15,498 bases of DNA from an uncultured Collinsella sp. (GCA_902489515.1 CABUAL010000011.1:1-15498), one strand, 5' to 3'. Counted from the first letter of the stretch, positions 6,944 to 13,193 are shown. Numbers and translations: made by a program. Notes: generated by a model from the letters alone, not told the origin.

Positions 6944-7181
6944 CGGCAGCCCTCGTGCCGGGCAGAGCCCTCCATTTGATGGGAGGTGATGCCCATGACC
7001 GATTTCACCGAGCTCGTGAAGCTCCTGACCGCTATGGTCTCGCTCCTCACGGCCCTTGTCGGCCTTTCCAAGGCACTCAAGCAGGGCTCGAAGCCCAAAA
7101 AGAAAGGCCACCGTCGCTAAGACGATGACCCAACTTCATTAAGCAACGGCTCTGCCCAGCTCTCTACAACTTGGGCTGCCG
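6944..7181 (+). promoter_or_regulatory. Nested long-range complementarity flanking the small-peptide gene
   Basis: 6944-6952 (CGGCAGCCC) is complementary over 9 bp to 7173-7181. 6960-6969 (GGGCAGAGCC) is complementary over 10 bp to 7148-7157. The two pairs are correctly nested around the coding region. An alternative local hairpin (6944-6948/6956-6960) uses the same upstream arm. The inner pair ends just before the CCTCC/GGAGG hairpin that masks the ribosome-binding site. Confidence 0.6.
6995..7120 (+). CDS. 41-residue hydrophobic, cationic-tailed peptide (type I toxin-like)
   Basis: It starts at ATG6995 with a near-perfect ribosome-binding site (GGAGGTGA, 6982-6989); an in-frame ATG at 6989 is too close to it. 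Residues ~6-27 (ELVKLLTAMVSLLTALVGLS) form a hydrophobic, possibly membrane-inserting helix. The tail (KQGSKPKKKGHRR) is strongly basic. Size, design and sequestration of the ribosome-binding site (CCTCC 6969-6973 with GGAGG 6982-6986) resemble type I toxin or holin-like toxin genes, whose translation is held off by RNA structure or an antisense RNA. No family match is claimed. A bacteriocin-like or structural micropeptide is an alternative. No antitoxin RNA can be assigned, although the overlapping strand carries a short frame with a strong ribosome-binding site (7117-7191, minus). Confidence 0.6.
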   Translation: MTDFTELVKLLTAMVSLLTALVGLSKALKQGSKPKKKGHRR

Positions 7182-7297
7182 TCGGCACCATTTTACCCTC
7201 CTGACGAGGAATTCGTCCATATTTCAAAAATCAAATCCTGTTCGCGCGTGGGCGTAAACTTTTAGTTGGGCAAATCCGGCAGATTGGAGCTTGAAAC

Positions 7298-7363
7298 ATG
7301 AGGGATATGCACCTCATGTCGCTCATAAAACGTCTCCTGACCTCGAAGGAGAACGTTTTTTAG
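7298..7363 (+). CDS. 21-residue leader peptide of the phosphoesterase operon
   Basis: ATG7298 has GGAG (7286-7289) eight bases upstream. The peptide reads MRDMHLMSLIKRLL followed by TSKENVF, and the stop TAG ends directly after the T-tract of an intrinsic terminator. A ribosome translating or stalling here would therefore decide whether the terminator hairpin forms, as in ribosome-mediated attenuators before antibiotic-resistance genes. The start codon itself lies in a perfect 8-bp hairpin (7296-7303 with 7312-7319), which could limit its translation. What might stall the ribosome cannot be read from the sequence. The peptide alone is too short for a homology argument; the case rests on geometry. 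Confidence 0.55.
   Translation: MRDMHLMSLIKRLLTSKENVF
7327..7361 (+). terminator. Attenuator-type terminator before the phosphoesterase operon
   Basis: AAAACGTCTCCT (7327-7338) pairs with AGGAGAACGTTTT (7347-7359) with one bulge, followed by a run of six T ending at 7361. Only 22 bases separate it from ATG7384, too few for a promoter, so operon transcription must pass through it. GTCTCCT (7332-7338) is also perfectly complementary to the ribosome-binding site AGGAGAC (7371-7377), so the same arm could block translation. Confidence 0.72.
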
Positions 7364-7383
7364 CGACAGAAGGAGACATAAAT

Positions 7384-8022
7384 ATGATCTGGTTTACCAG
7401 CGACACCCACTTCGGGCATGAGAACGTGCTGAAGTTCACCGACCGCCCGTGGGAGACGATTTGGCAGATGAACGACGCCATCGTCGACAGCATCAACGGC
7501 AGGGTCGCCGTGGACGACGAACTCTACATCCTGGGGGATTTCTCATTCAAGATGACCGCCCAGGACGCCTATGCCCTGCGCAAGCGGATCGCCTGCAGGC
7601 GCATCCACCTCATCCCGGGAAACCACGACAAGGACTGGACCCAGCCGGCGGTCGCGGGCGCGTTCACCGTGGAGCCGCCGATCTGCGTGCTCAAGATCGA
7701 CGGGCAGAAGATCGTCCTGTGCCATTATCCCATGGCCGACTGGCAGGGCATGAGCCATGGATCGTGGCACCTCCACGGACACATCCACAGCAGCGGCGGC
7801 GCGTACAACGAGTTCAACCGCAAGCAGGGACTTCTGCGCTACGACGTCGGTTGCGATGCCAACGGGCACTCCCCGGTGAGCCTCGACGAGCTGAGGGAAT
7901 GGTTCGCCGGAGTCGACGAGCCGTGCGACCGAGTGAAATGGCCCTGGTGGGTCAACGAGACCGGCGACAGGCAGGTCGAGCGCGAGCTGGCGGCGTACAA
8001 GGGGGAAGAGGTAATCCGATGA
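7384..8022 (+). CDS. Calcineurin-like metallophosphoesterase 1
   Basis: A 212-residue protein. ATG7384 is chosen for the AAGGAG eight bases upstream; a longer frame would translate the terminator hairpin. All motifs of the dinuclear metal phosphoesterase fold are present in order: D7-T-H9, G-D52-F, G-N80-H81-D82, H114 (CHYPM) and G-H133-I-H135. The enzyme is therefore probably an active phosphodiesterase or phosphatase, with substrate unknown. The size and the SDTHFGH start resemble the compact, often phage- or plasmid-borne phosphoesterases (COG4186-like, from memory). There is no signal peptide, so it is cytosolic. Its last four bases overlap the next start (ATGA), indicating translational coupling in a three-gene operon. 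It differs clearly from the next two enzymes, which resemble each other. Confidence 0.9.
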   Translation: MIWFTSDTHFGHENVLKFTDRPWETIWQMNDAIVDSINGRVAVDDELYILGDFSFKMTAQDAYALRKRIACRRIHLIPGNHDKDWTQPAVAGAFTVEPPICVLKIDGQKIVLCHYPMADWQGMSHGSWHLHGHIHSSGGAYNEFNRKQGLLRYDVGCDANGHSPVSLDELREWFAGVDEPCDRVKWPWWVNETGDRQVERELAAYKGEEVIR

Positions 8023-8744
8023 CGGTCTATGTGACGGGCGACATCCACGGTGGGCTCGACATGCAAAAGCTCCGCGACTGGGAGCTTGGCGACAGTCTTA
8101 CCAGCGACGACTATCTCATCGTTGCCGGTGACTTTGGCTTTCCGTGGGACTTCTCTGCCGAGGAATGCGACGATATCGCCTGGCTGGAGTCGCGCCCCTA
8201 CACGGTACTGTTCGTCGACGGCAACCACGAGCGCTTCGACCACTGGGAGGAGCGCCCCGTGGAGACATGGCACGGCGGGCTGACGCAACGTTTATCGGAT
8301 ACTTCGCCCATCCGTCACCTCATGCGCGGGGAGATCTTCGAGCTAGACGGCTCGACGGTCTTCACCATGGGCGGTGCCACGAGCGTGGACAGGGAATACC
8401 GCGTGCCGTATTCCAGCTGGTGGCCTCAGGAGCTCCCGGACGAGCGCGACTTCGATACCGCGCGGGCAAAGCTCGACGAGGTCGGCTGGAAGGTCGACTG
8501 CGTCATCACCCATACCTGCTCGACGCGCATGCTCTCGCCGACGCTCTACCCGGACCCGGGCTGGGAACGCCCTGATGTGGACCGGCTGACCGGATTCCTT
8601 GACGAGCTCGAGGACCGCCTGGACTATAAACACTGGTATTACGGCCATTTTCACCGAGACGGCAACCCGGACGAACGGCACACGGTGCTGTACGACCGGA
8701 TCGTGAGGCTCGGGGACAAACTCCTGCCGTGGGGTGCGTACTGA
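8019..8744 (+). CDS. Calcineurin-like metallophosphoesterase 2
   Basis: A 241-residue protein starting in the ATGA overlap with the preceding gene. The metal-binding motifs are complete: D8-I-H10, G-D38-F-G, G-N69-H70-E71, H165 (ITHTCS) and G-H210-F-H212. GNHE replaces GNHD, a common variant in this superfamily. It is a paralogue of the next gene: both open MTVYVTGD and share VDGNHE, LMRGE, MGGA and GWKVD at matching places, so this pair arose by duplication. It is probably cytosolic; the substrate (cyclic nucleotide, dinucleotide polyphosphate, nucleic-acid end or phosphoprotein) cannot be read from sequence. The stop shares its last base with the next start, so all three enzymes should be made in fixed proportion. 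Confidence 0.9.
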   Translation: MTVYVTGDIHGGLDMQKLRDWELGDSLTSDDYLIVAGDFGFPWDFSAEECDDIAWLESRPYTVLFVDGNHERFDHWEERPVETWHGGLTQRLSDTSPIRHLMRGEIFELDGSTVFTMGGATSVDREYRVPYSSWWPQELPDERDFDTARAKLDEVGWKVDCVITHTCSTRMLSPTLYPDPGWERPDVDRLTGFLDELEDRLDYKHWYYGHFHRDGNPDERHTVLYDRIVRLGDKLLPWGAY

Positions 8745-9481
8745 TGACGGTCTATGTGACAGGCGATGTGCACGGCAGGGCCGGGTACGGGTCCAGCCGG
8801 TTTGCATTCAAAAATTGGCCGCTGGGCCGGACCCTGACGCGCGATGACGTGGTGATCGTGGCCGGCGACTTCGGCTTTGTCTGGGATGGATCCAACGCCG
8901 AGAAATACTGGCTCGACTGGTTCGAGTCGAAGCCGTGGACCACGTGTTTCGTAGACGGCAACCATGAGAATCACCACGCCCTGGCTGGGCTGCCGGTGCG
9001 GGAGTGGAACGGCGGGTTCGTCCACGAGGCGCGACCGCACGTGCTGCACCTGATGCGCGGAGAGGTGTTCGATATCGACGGGCTCACAGTCCTTGCCATG
9101 GGCGGCGCCGCGAGCAACGACAGGCAGTATCGCAAGGAGGGGAGGAGCTGGTGGCCCGAGGAGATGCCGAGCGAGAAAGAGATGGAGCACTGCCGCGCCT
9201 CGCTCGACCGCGTGGGCTGGAAAGTCGACCACGTTGTGACTCACGAGGCTCCTGCCGCCCTTGCTGAGGGGATGTGCCGCGAGTGCGGACGCGAGTATCG
9301 GGGCGACCGGCTGCAACGATTCCTTGGCGAGCTCGACGGACGGCTCGGCTACCGAACCTGGTTCTTCGGGCATTACCACGGCGACGAATGGCGCGACGCC
9401 AAGCATCGCCTGATCTACCGAGACATCGTGCCGATCGAAGATGCTGCGCCCGGTTCTAGGAACCTTCTGGAAGCGCTCTAG
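8744..9481 (+). CDS. Calcineurin-like metallophosphoesterase 3
   Basis: A 245-residue protein starting at ATG8744, which overlaps the previous stop by one base (TGATG). Motifs: D8-V-H10, G-D42-F-G, G-N73-H74-E75, H167 (VTHEAP) and G-H210-Y-H212, so the active site looks intact. It is homologous to the middle gene but carries its own Cys pair (CRECG, ~178-182) in the segment before the last motif, where the middle gene has a Pro-rich stretch. Substrate specificity may therefore have diverged after duplication. The stop codon lies inside a two-part hairpin (9454-9494) that could end or protect the transcript. With its two partners it forms a compact 2.1-kb cassette on the mobile element; a defence, nucleotide-signal or RNA-processing role is inference only. 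Confidence 0.9.
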   Translation: MTVYVTGDVHGRAGYGSSRFAFKNWPLGRTLTRDDVVIVAGDFGFVWDGSNAEKYWLDWFESKPWTTCFVDGNHENHHALAGLPVREWNGGFVHEARPHVLHLMRGEVFDIDGLTVLAMGGAASNDRQYRKEGRSWWPEEMPSEKEMEHCRASLDRVGWKVDHVVTHEAPAALAEGMCRECGREYRGDRLQRFLGELDGRLGYRTWFFGHYHGDEWRDAKHRLIYRDIVPIEDAAPGSRNLLEAL

Positions 9482-9494
9482 AAGATTCCTAGAA
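9454..9494 (+). repeat. Hairpin spanning the stop codon of the phosphoesterase operon
   Basis: TTCTAGGAA (9454-9462) pairs with TTCCTAGAA (9486-9494). Inside it CTTCT (9464-9468) pairs with AGAAG (9480-9484), separated only by a 1x1 mismatch. The stop codon is at 9479-9481. No T-tract follows, so it may stabilise the 3' end or block convergent transcription from the minus-strand gene that ends at 9524. Confidence 0.65.
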
Positions 9495-9523
9495 ATCAGC
9501 CGCCTGATAGGAGAAGCGCGGGG

Positions 9524-10090
9524 CTACTCGCCCTTCATCTGGGTCATGACCTCGACCTTGGCCTCGGCCACGGCCGCCCGCTGCTCGGAGGCGGCGAGAC
9601 GGTCCTTGAGGGCGGCGATCTCGGCCATCAGGTCGCGCTGGGCCAGGAGTGTGTCGGCTTGGGCTTTCAGTGCAGTGTCACGCTCGCCGCGCAGCCGCTC
9701 GATCTCATCGACCATGGCCTCAGCCTCGGCATGGAGTTGGACAACCTGCCTGCCGAGGCCCTTAGCACGGGAGAGGTGCCTGATGCTTGCGGCGTGGAGC
9801 TCGTTGTTCTCGAGTTCGAGGTTCGCGGTATCGAGTTCGAACTTCTCCTCTATAAAGGCAATCCGCTCATTGCAGTCGGCCTCAATCTTTTCATTCCGAT
9901 CCGTCGCCTCGGCGAGCTTGCGGCTGAATTCATCCACCTGGACCATGAGCAGTGCGTTCTCGGTCCTGAGGTCGGCGGTCTCGCGCAGCAGCTTCTCCCG
10001 CCACCTCGCCTCGATTCGCTCGGCGGCCTCATCGAGGACGGACTTCATGCCGTAACCGTAGATCTCCCTGATTTTTCTCTCGTCTGTCAT
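9524..10090 (-). CDS. Coiled-coil protein of unknown function
   Basis: 188 residues from ATG10090; an upstream in-frame TTG at 10105 is an alternative, and the ribosome-binding site is weak for both. Apart from a short basic N-terminus (MTDERKIREIYGYGMKSVL) the whole protein is charged and heptad-patterned (RTENALLMVQVDEFSRKLAEA, LENNELHAA, EIERLRGERD, EIAALKDRLAASEQ), so it should form one long dimeric coiled coil. There is no membrane segment or recognisable enzyme domain. It is convergent with the phosphoesterase operon. Similar short coiled-coil proteins occur in phages and plasmids as scaffolding, partition or DNA-associated factors, but I do not recognise this one and assign no role. 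Confidence 0.7.
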   Translation of the reverse strand: MTDERKIREIYGYGMKSVLDEAAERIEARWREKLLRETADLRTENALLMVQVDEFSRKLAEATDRNEKIEADCNERIAFIEEKFELDTANLELENNELHAASIRHLSRAKGLGRQVVQLHAEAEAMVDEIERLRGERDTALKAQADTLLAQRDLMAEIAALKDRLAASEQRAAVAEAKVEVMTQMKGE

Positions 10091-10550
10091 CGTGCGACAT
10101 TCCAATCAACAATGGGCATGGCTCCGCCACGCCGTACGGCTGGGAACAAATACGCGGCCGCTGTTGATTTGTAGTCGTCCTGCGATCGGTGAGTTCTAAA
10201 AAGGCGTCTCAAGTCATGCGTTCACGCAGGTTTTCGATTGGAGAAATACCGCACGTTTTCATGATATCACGTGCCTTAAAGACCATGAATGGACGGCCAT
10301 ATCGATTCGTTGAAAATGGCACCAACGACGTGTTGGTGGCGGGGGAGTGATGGCGTTAAAGATGTCGAGAATGATTATAGGATTGTTTTAGATGCGGGCA
10401 TGAAAAAGGGTCGAATCGAAGTGTCTGGCCGGACGCCAATTGTCCGGGAACTGTTTCGATTCGACCGTGTTTCATTTTACATCCGCGGCATGCTCTTATA
10501 GACGCCCGGCGATTACCGACCTTCACGACCTCGATAGTCGGGCTATGGAC
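10091..10550. other. Structured non-coding interval
   Basis: No convincing gene lies in these 460 bases. Inverted repeats seen: 10104-10111/10162-10169 (AATCAACA); 10251-10256/10269-10274; 10320-10326/10332-10338 (CACCAAC/GTTGGTG); and a large two-part hairpin, 12 bp (10409-10420 with 10455-10466, arm GGTCGAATCGAA) enclosing 6 bp (10429-10434 with 10442-10447). No iterons or clear AT-rich origin are visible. The stretch lies between two minus-strand genes, next to a winged-helix protein that might bind here, as an origin, operator or RNA leader. Confidence 0.55.
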
Positions 10551-10937
10551 TTAAGATTTCTTGGGCTCCCAGCCGTTTTCGATTGCGGCGGGGTAGACTG
10601 CGGCGTAATTAAGCATCCAGCTGCCATCGCCCGCTTTTTGAATAAACCCCTTATCCGTCAAAGAGGTATAGGCCCGGGAGATCGTGTTCTTACTTAGGTG
10701 GTAGCGCTCCTCAATCCATTTGCTTTTTGCGTAAAAGCCCATGGCTCGTTTGTTTTTGGAAGGATTTCCAAGCTTCCATACTAGGCCGAGGATGAGGCGC
10801 TCGGCAGCGACAGTGGTGGCACAACACGCCCAGTCGGGCACCGAAATAAAATTCGCGTTATCCATTTTCCTTCTAATCTCTCGTTGCTCATTAACATCAT
10901 CGCGATATTTGTCAGAAATTGACGGTAGCTCGCTCAT
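10551..10937 (-). CDS. Winged-helix DNA-binding protein
   Basis: 128 residues. Residues ~73-112 (SKWIEERYHLSKNTISRAY then SLTDKGFIQKAGDGSWMLNY) read as a helix-turn-helix followed by a wing, GntR/Rep-like. Residues ~35-72 (WACCATTVAAERLILGLVW...) look like a helical lead-in of the type found before winged helices in plasmid replication and control proteins. The start at 10937 is nine bases after the stop of the excisionase-like gene, with GGCGG as ribosome-binding site, so the two are co-transcribed. It could be a transcriptional regulator of the element or a small replication initiator; the hairpin-rich stretch just downstream is a possible target. There is no ligand-binding domain. Confidence 0.72.
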   Translation of the reverse strand: MSELPSISDKYRDDVNEQREIRRKMDNANFISVPDWACCATTVAAERLILGLVWKLGNPSKNKRAMGFYAKSKWIEERYHLSKNTISRAYTSLTDKGFIQKAGDGSWMLNYAAVYPAAIENGWEPKKS

Positions 10938-10946
10938 GTTTACCGC

Positions 10947-11192
10947 CTAGTCAAGGTGGGCGGTACGACCTTCAAGCTGTTTGAAAAGTTCGTAGAATGA
11001 GCTTTCAAACATGTAATTAGAGCGATGGACCTGGATGAGCTTGCCGGACTCGCGCATGAATTTGCGTGCAGTGTTCTCGCTCCAGCCAGTGATTTCGCGG
11101 ATATCGTTAACGCGGAGCAACCGATCGCACTGAGCGGCACCAGTAGGGAAAGTCGGTGTGGACGCCTGGGTGCTAATCTTTGGAGTAGCCAT
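10947..11192 (-). CDS. xis: Excisionase-like small DNA-binding protein
   Basis: 81 residues, starting at ATG11192 behind AAAGGAT. After a Ser/Thr/Pro-rich N-terminus of ~22 residues, the segment LLRVNDIREITGWSENTARK and the following FMRESGKLIQ...SNYMFESSFYELFKQLEG has the layout of a MerR/excisionase-type winged helix-turn-helix, as in Xis/AlpA-like proteins of integrative elements. These bend att DNA and steer the integrase towards excision. Size and position just downstream of the integrase on the same strand support this. It is upstream of, and probably co-transcribed with, the winged-helix gene. It has its own long leader (to ~11,350) with a strong hairpin, so its expression may be separately controlled. 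A repressor role is the main alternative. Confidence 0.68.
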   Translation of the reverse strand: MATPKISTQASTPTFPTGAAQCDRLLRVNDIREITGWSENTARKFMRESGKLIQVHRSNYMFESSFYELFKQLEGRTAHLD

Positions 11193-11214
11193 GATGAGCT
11201 ATCCTTTCAATGAG

Positions 11215-11293
11215 GGCCCTCCCTGTGCTTGTAAGACGTACCAGGTTCATAAGCACTTGGGGGGCCGGTTTCTATGACTACATGCGTAGTCAT
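11215..11293 (-). promoter_or_regulatory. Leader hairpin and operator-like palindrome before the excisionase-like gene
   Basis: GGCCCTCC (11215-11222) pairs with GGGGGGCC (11259-11266) with one G-U pair as written on the plus strand. Inside it GTGCTT (11225-11230) pairs with AAGCAC (11251-11256), leaving a 20-base loop. On the minus strand this precedes the ribosome-binding site closely. Next to it is a perfect palindrome, ATGACTAC-ATGC-GTAGTCAT (11274-11293), typical of a repressor operator. Further upstream on the minus strand are a TTGACA (11325-11330) and a TATAAT (11364-11369), neither with an ideal partner box. Confidence 0.55.
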
Positions 11294-11410
11294 CTGACAG
11301 CTTTAGCATGTATTAAAACTCATTAGATGTCAATCAGATAAAGCATCTACCTGCGGAAACGATATTATAGTACCGTAATATTATGAAAAAAACGATGAAT
11401 GAAAAACATG

Positions 11411-12658
11411 CTATTTCTCGCTTCTCTGTATATAGGCGTTGATGAAGTCTTCGTAGCCTTTAACTGCTTTTATTTCTGATTGTTGAACGAGGCTTGTATA
11501 CGTTTTGAGCGTGATATTGGGGTCCGCGTGGCCAAGAATACCTTGCACGCTTCTAACGTCCGATCCGTTCGCCAGCATAAAAGTGCTTACACAATGCCTG
11601 AGCTGATGCGGGCAGATGCCCTTATATAGTTTTCCGCCAGTCGAATTGTTCGGCTCATAGATTCCAAGATTGCAGCTAACTGCGAAATCGCGAAACCAAT
11701 GGTTGAAGATGTAGTTTTTCATGTGACAGACAGTAGGGACCCCTTGCTCGACAGCAATATCGCTAATGATGGGAGTGCTGCCAGTCTGGGACAGCCCCAG
11801 AGAGGCCAGGAGCTCTTTTTGTATGGCTGACCATGATTGAAGACGTTCGGCCAAGGTTTCTCCAACGGGGATTTTGCGTTGGCTTTCTTGTGACTTGGGT
11901 GCCCTCAGTTCATGATCGTTGGTGTACTGCCTGTCAATTTTCAAGGTTTTATTGGCAGGGTCCCAATCGCGCCATTCGAGGCCCAGCATCTCGCCTTTTC
12001 GCATACCCGTATACACTAGTACTAGCGTACCAACGGCTTCGGCGGTGATCTCAATGTGTTGAAGATGTGTGCATAGGGTAGCTACTTGGTCGATTGTAAG
12101 TGATTCTCTTTTGTTGCGTGGTCTGCGAACATGAACGGTAGCGCAGGGGTTTCGGTCAATTATTCTCTTTGCGACTGCATTCGACAGAATCTGACGCAGT
12201 TTCGCATTGATTCGTACAAGCTCTGATGGTTTGTATTTTCCCGTACGACGAGCTTCGGCATATGTTTCTTCGATTAGATCGGGAGTTAGCCCCTCAATTG
12301 TCTGAAACGCACCGAATAGGTCTTCGATATGCCTGCAATCGTACGCTTCTCTTTCATAGCTCGTTGGCGCAAGCTCGGTGTCCCTATTTTCATGAAAGGC
12401 CCAGCAGTAGGACGCAAGCAAAGTGGGCTTTTTAGTTTTAGTGATCGTGCCAGAGGAGTTGATTTCAGCCAGCTTGGCCTGCATTGCAGCCTTAGCTTCT
12501 GTTTTAGTCTTGCAACGAACCGTATAAGTTGGGGATCGTTTGTAACGCCCTGTCTTAGGGTCCTTGACCCCAAGGGAAAAATAATAGCGATAGGTGTTAG
12601 GTGATCTCTTGTCTTTCCAACACGTGCCTCTTCCGCTAATGAGTGGCTGTTCTGACAT
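11411..12658 (-). CDS. int: Tyrosine recombinase (integrase)
   Basis: 415 residues, starting at ATG12658 with GGAG seven bases upstream. All catalytic residues of the family can be placed: R220 (TGMRKGE), K255 (APKSQ), H351 and R354 (HQLRH), H377 (GHADP) and the nucleophile Y387 (LKTYTSL). Residues ~10-70 form an N-terminal arm-binding-type domain (TYRYYFSLGVKDPKTGRYK) and ~80-170 the core-binding helices (PTLLASYCWAF...RRIIDRNP-like end). The length is normal for integrases of ICEs, IMEs and Gram-positive phages. It integrates and excises the element at the adjacent tRNA-Arg(CCT) site, about 190 bases from its start codon. The gene appears intact, so the element may still be mobile. The excisionase-like gene lies downstream on the same strand. 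Confidence 0.95.
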   Translation of the reverse strand: MSEQPLISGRGTCWKDKRSPNTYRYYFSLGVKDPKTGRYKRSPTYTVRCKTKTEAKAAMQAKLAEINSSGTITKTKKPTLLASYCWAFHENRDTELAPTSYEREAYDCRHIEDLFGAFQTIEGLTPDLIEETYAEARRTGKYKPSELVRINAKLRQILSNAVAKRIIDRNPCATVHVRRPRNKRESLTIDQVATLCTHLQHIEITAEAVGTLVLVYTGMRKGEMLGLEWRDWDPANKTLKIDRQYTNDHELRAPKSQESQRKIPVGETLAERLQSWSAIQKELLASLGLSQTGSTPIISDIAVEQGVPTVCHMKNYIFNHWFRDFAVSCNLGIYEPNNSTGGKLYKGICPHQLRHCVSTFMLANGSDVRSVQGILGHADPNITLKTYTSLVQQSEIKAVKGYEDFINAYIQRSEK

Positions 12659-12850
12659 CTTTGCACTCCGTTTCTTTGAATAGTTTTCAACAATTCAATG
12701 AGTGCAGTTTAGCTAAAGCTGTTAGTAATATGTTTGTAAAAGCGTAGGCGCAGCTACCGGATGCAGAAGACACAAACTGCTATGTTTATCTGCGGTTATA
12801 TGATGTTCAATGATGCTTGATGAATGGTAGGGGGTAGCATTAAATCATAT
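12659..12850. other. Non-coding attachment-site flank between int and the att core
   Basis: No gene fits. The stretch contains the palindrome TTTAGCTAAA (12708-12717). Its right part (12712-12722) is an 11-base inverted copy of ACAGCTTTAGC found at 11297-11307 on the other side of int. Near 12801-12825 GATG recurs in two similar 10-base units (GATGTTCAAT, GATGCTTGAT), possible arm-type integrase sites. The int promoter should lie here, but no good -35/-10 pair stands out. Confidence 0.4.
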
Positions 12851-12895
12851 CTCCTAAAGCGGGTGTCGACGGTTCGAATCCGCCCGGGGGCACCA
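12851..12895 (+). other. att: att site: 3' half of tRNA-Arg(CCT)
   Basis: From CTCCTAA (anticodon loop, anticodon CCT) the sequence follows a tRNA: the 3' side of the anticodon stem, variable loop GTGTC, T-stem GACGG, T-loop TTCGAAT, T-stem CCGCC, acceptor strand CGGGGGC, A and CCA at 12895. The 5' half is absent, so this is the tRNA end carried by the element, beginning at the anticodon loop where many integrases cut. One T-stem pair (A-C) is mismatched, consistent with a copy no longer under tRNA selection. The intact gene should lie at the left end of the element, outside this window. Confidence 0.85.
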
Positions 12896-12905
12896 GAGGA
12901 TTATG

Positions 12906-12929
12906 ACGGCGTCGCGAGAGCGGCGCCGT
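12906..12929 (+). terminator. Hairpin after the first tRNA 3' copy
   Basis: ACGGCGTCGC (12906-12915) pairs with GCGGCGCCGT (12920-12929) with one G-U pair and a GAGA tetraloop, followed by the T-rich TTCTGGTTT. It lies 11 bases after the CCA, where a tRNA terminator belongs. Confidence 0.6.
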
Positions 12930-13001
12930 TTCTGGTTTGTGGGACCGCCGGTGGATTCGAGCCGTCGATACCCGCGTCACTCATTTCCCCGCGGGGGAGT
13001 T

Positions 13002-13029
13002 TTCGAATCCGCCCGGGGGCACCAGAGGA
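13002..13029 (+). repeat. att: Second copy of the att core (28-base perfect direct repeat)
   Basis: These bases are identical to 12873-12900: T-loop, T-stem 3' strand, acceptor strand, CCA and the following GAGGA. The sequence to the left of the T-loop no longer resembles a tRNA. The 101 bases between the copies carry no gene. This is the expected footprint of a second integration event or a decayed neighbouring element, with this copy being the original chromosomal tRNA end. Confidence 0.85.
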
Positions 13030-13034
13030 ATATC

Positions 13035-13067
13035 GAGCCCGGTACCGTTACGGTGCCGGGCTCTTTT
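13035..13067 (+). terminator. Terminator after the second tRNA 3' copy
   Basis: GAGCCCGGTACCG (13035-13047) pairs with CGGTGCCGGGCTC (13051-13063) with one G-U pair and a TTA loop, followed by TTTT. It is 10 bases past the CCA and is probably the original terminator of the chromosomal tRNA-Arg gene. Confidence 0.85.
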
Positions 13068-13106
13068 GGTTTAAGGCATGCCGTAGTATTCGCTGCTTCA
13101 GATAAA

Positions 13107-13141
13107 GAAAGCGCCCGCTTGCTGGGGGAGCAAGCGGGCGC
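13107..13141 (-). terminator. Terminator of the kinase gene
   Basis: A perfect 13-bp stem, GCGCCCGCTTGCT (13111-13123) with 13129-13141, has a five-base loop. On the minus strand it is followed by TTTCTTT. It lies about 50 bases after the kinase stop codon. Confidence 0.85.
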
Positions 13142-13193
13142 CTGTGAGCGAATATGTTTGCGGCGAAAGCCGCGATGAGCGGTGGGGTGGCGA

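Noticed and set aside
7291..7383. Longer N-terminus for phosphoesterase 1
   Set aside because: It would read through the attenuator hairpin; the metal-binding DTH motif belongs near the N-terminus, and ATG7384 has a clear ribosome-binding site.
8144..8575. Overlapping alternative frames within the phosphoesterase genes
   Set aside because: The phosphoesterase frames carry complete catalytic motifs; the others are Arg-rich shadows of GC-rich coding DNA.
10289..10501. 70-codon plus-strand frame in the structured gap
   Set aside because: It has no ribosome-binding site or recognisable domain, and most of its second half is the large inverted repeat; kept only as a caveat.
12830..12895. A complete tRNA gene at the att site
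   Set aside because: No 5' acceptor strand, D-arm or 5' anticodon stem is present upstream; only the half from the anticodon loop onward matches.
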